DNA of 64,000 nt from Sphaeramia orbicularis (taxonomy: Eukaryota > Chordata > Actinopteri > Kurtiformes > Apogonidae). The notes beneath the pieces were generated by a model. It was not told the origin of the DNA, ran no database searches, and worked only from the letters and a program-made list of their open reading frames with translations. This document shows, one piece after another, positions 63,945 through 64,000 of the stretch (its first letter is position 1; each line of letters starts with the position of its first letter). The position numbers were made by a program, and so were the translations under genes. The DNA lies in contig NC_043973.1 in assembly GCF_902148855.1 (NCBI RefSeq), forward strand, positions 54,337,932 to 54,401,931, in the 5' to 3' direction.

Positions 63945-64000
63945 TGGACCTAACCCCTGACCCTGACCCCTAACCCTGACCCCTAACCCTTACCCCTAAA
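63945..64000. repeat. CCCTAACCCCTGA repeat at window edge
   Basis: CCCCTAACCCTGACCCCTAA units run off the end of the window; telomere-like in the reverse sense. Confidence 0.85.

Overview
The window is a piece of a ray-finned (teleost) fish chromosome. The evidence is vertebrate genes with GT-AG introns, fish-type Tc1 and hAT elements, tRNA-type SINEs, LINE 3' ends with short tandem tails, and dense micro- and minisatellites. The gene models are my own manual splice reconstructions, checked by reading-frame phase at every junction; no alignment or RNA evidence was available.

Layout, left to right: the 3' part of fastk (+, 1-3535); a complete ubtf/UBF1 gene (-, 7604-18147) with its CpG-rich upstream region at about 18600-19950; tmub1 (+, 23968-25158); two Tc1-type transposons (26155-27778 and a palindromic one at 28155-29796); a 15-finger C2H2 zinc-finger gene (+, 30466-36692); dnajc5b (+, 39422-42099); trim55/MuRF2 (+, 43583-49283); a LINE nest carrying a hAT insertion (50097-52850); and the 3' two thirds of slc4a2 (-, 53167-63866, continuing beyond the right edge).

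The gene set mixes known vertebrate neighbourhoods. SLC4A2-FASTK-TMUB1 lie together on human 7q36, UBTF lies in the paralogous SLC4A1-TMUB2 region on 17q21, and DNAJC5B-TRIM55 are neighbours on 8q13. The genes do not form one pathway: mitochondrial RNA handling (fastk), RNA polymerase I transcription (ubtf), a ubiquitin-like membrane protein (tmub1), a synaptic vesicle or secretory co-chaperone (dnajc5b), a sarcomere-associated E3 ligase (trim55) and a chloride/bicarbonate exchanger (slc4a2).

Most non-coding sequence is simple or tandem repeat, with many ubtf introns each carrying a different minisatellite. The most notable observations are a UBF with five rather than six HMG boxes, an apparent one-base frame break in tmub1, a trim55 intron holding about thirty DR1-like nuclear-receptor motifs plus repeated AATAAA hexamers, a head-to-head Tc1 palindrome, and an AE2-like exchanger with an AE1-type LDADD tail motif. 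I saw no LTR retroelement, Polinton or other virus-like element, no CRISPR array, and no rRNA or tRNA gene (only tRNA-derived SINEs).
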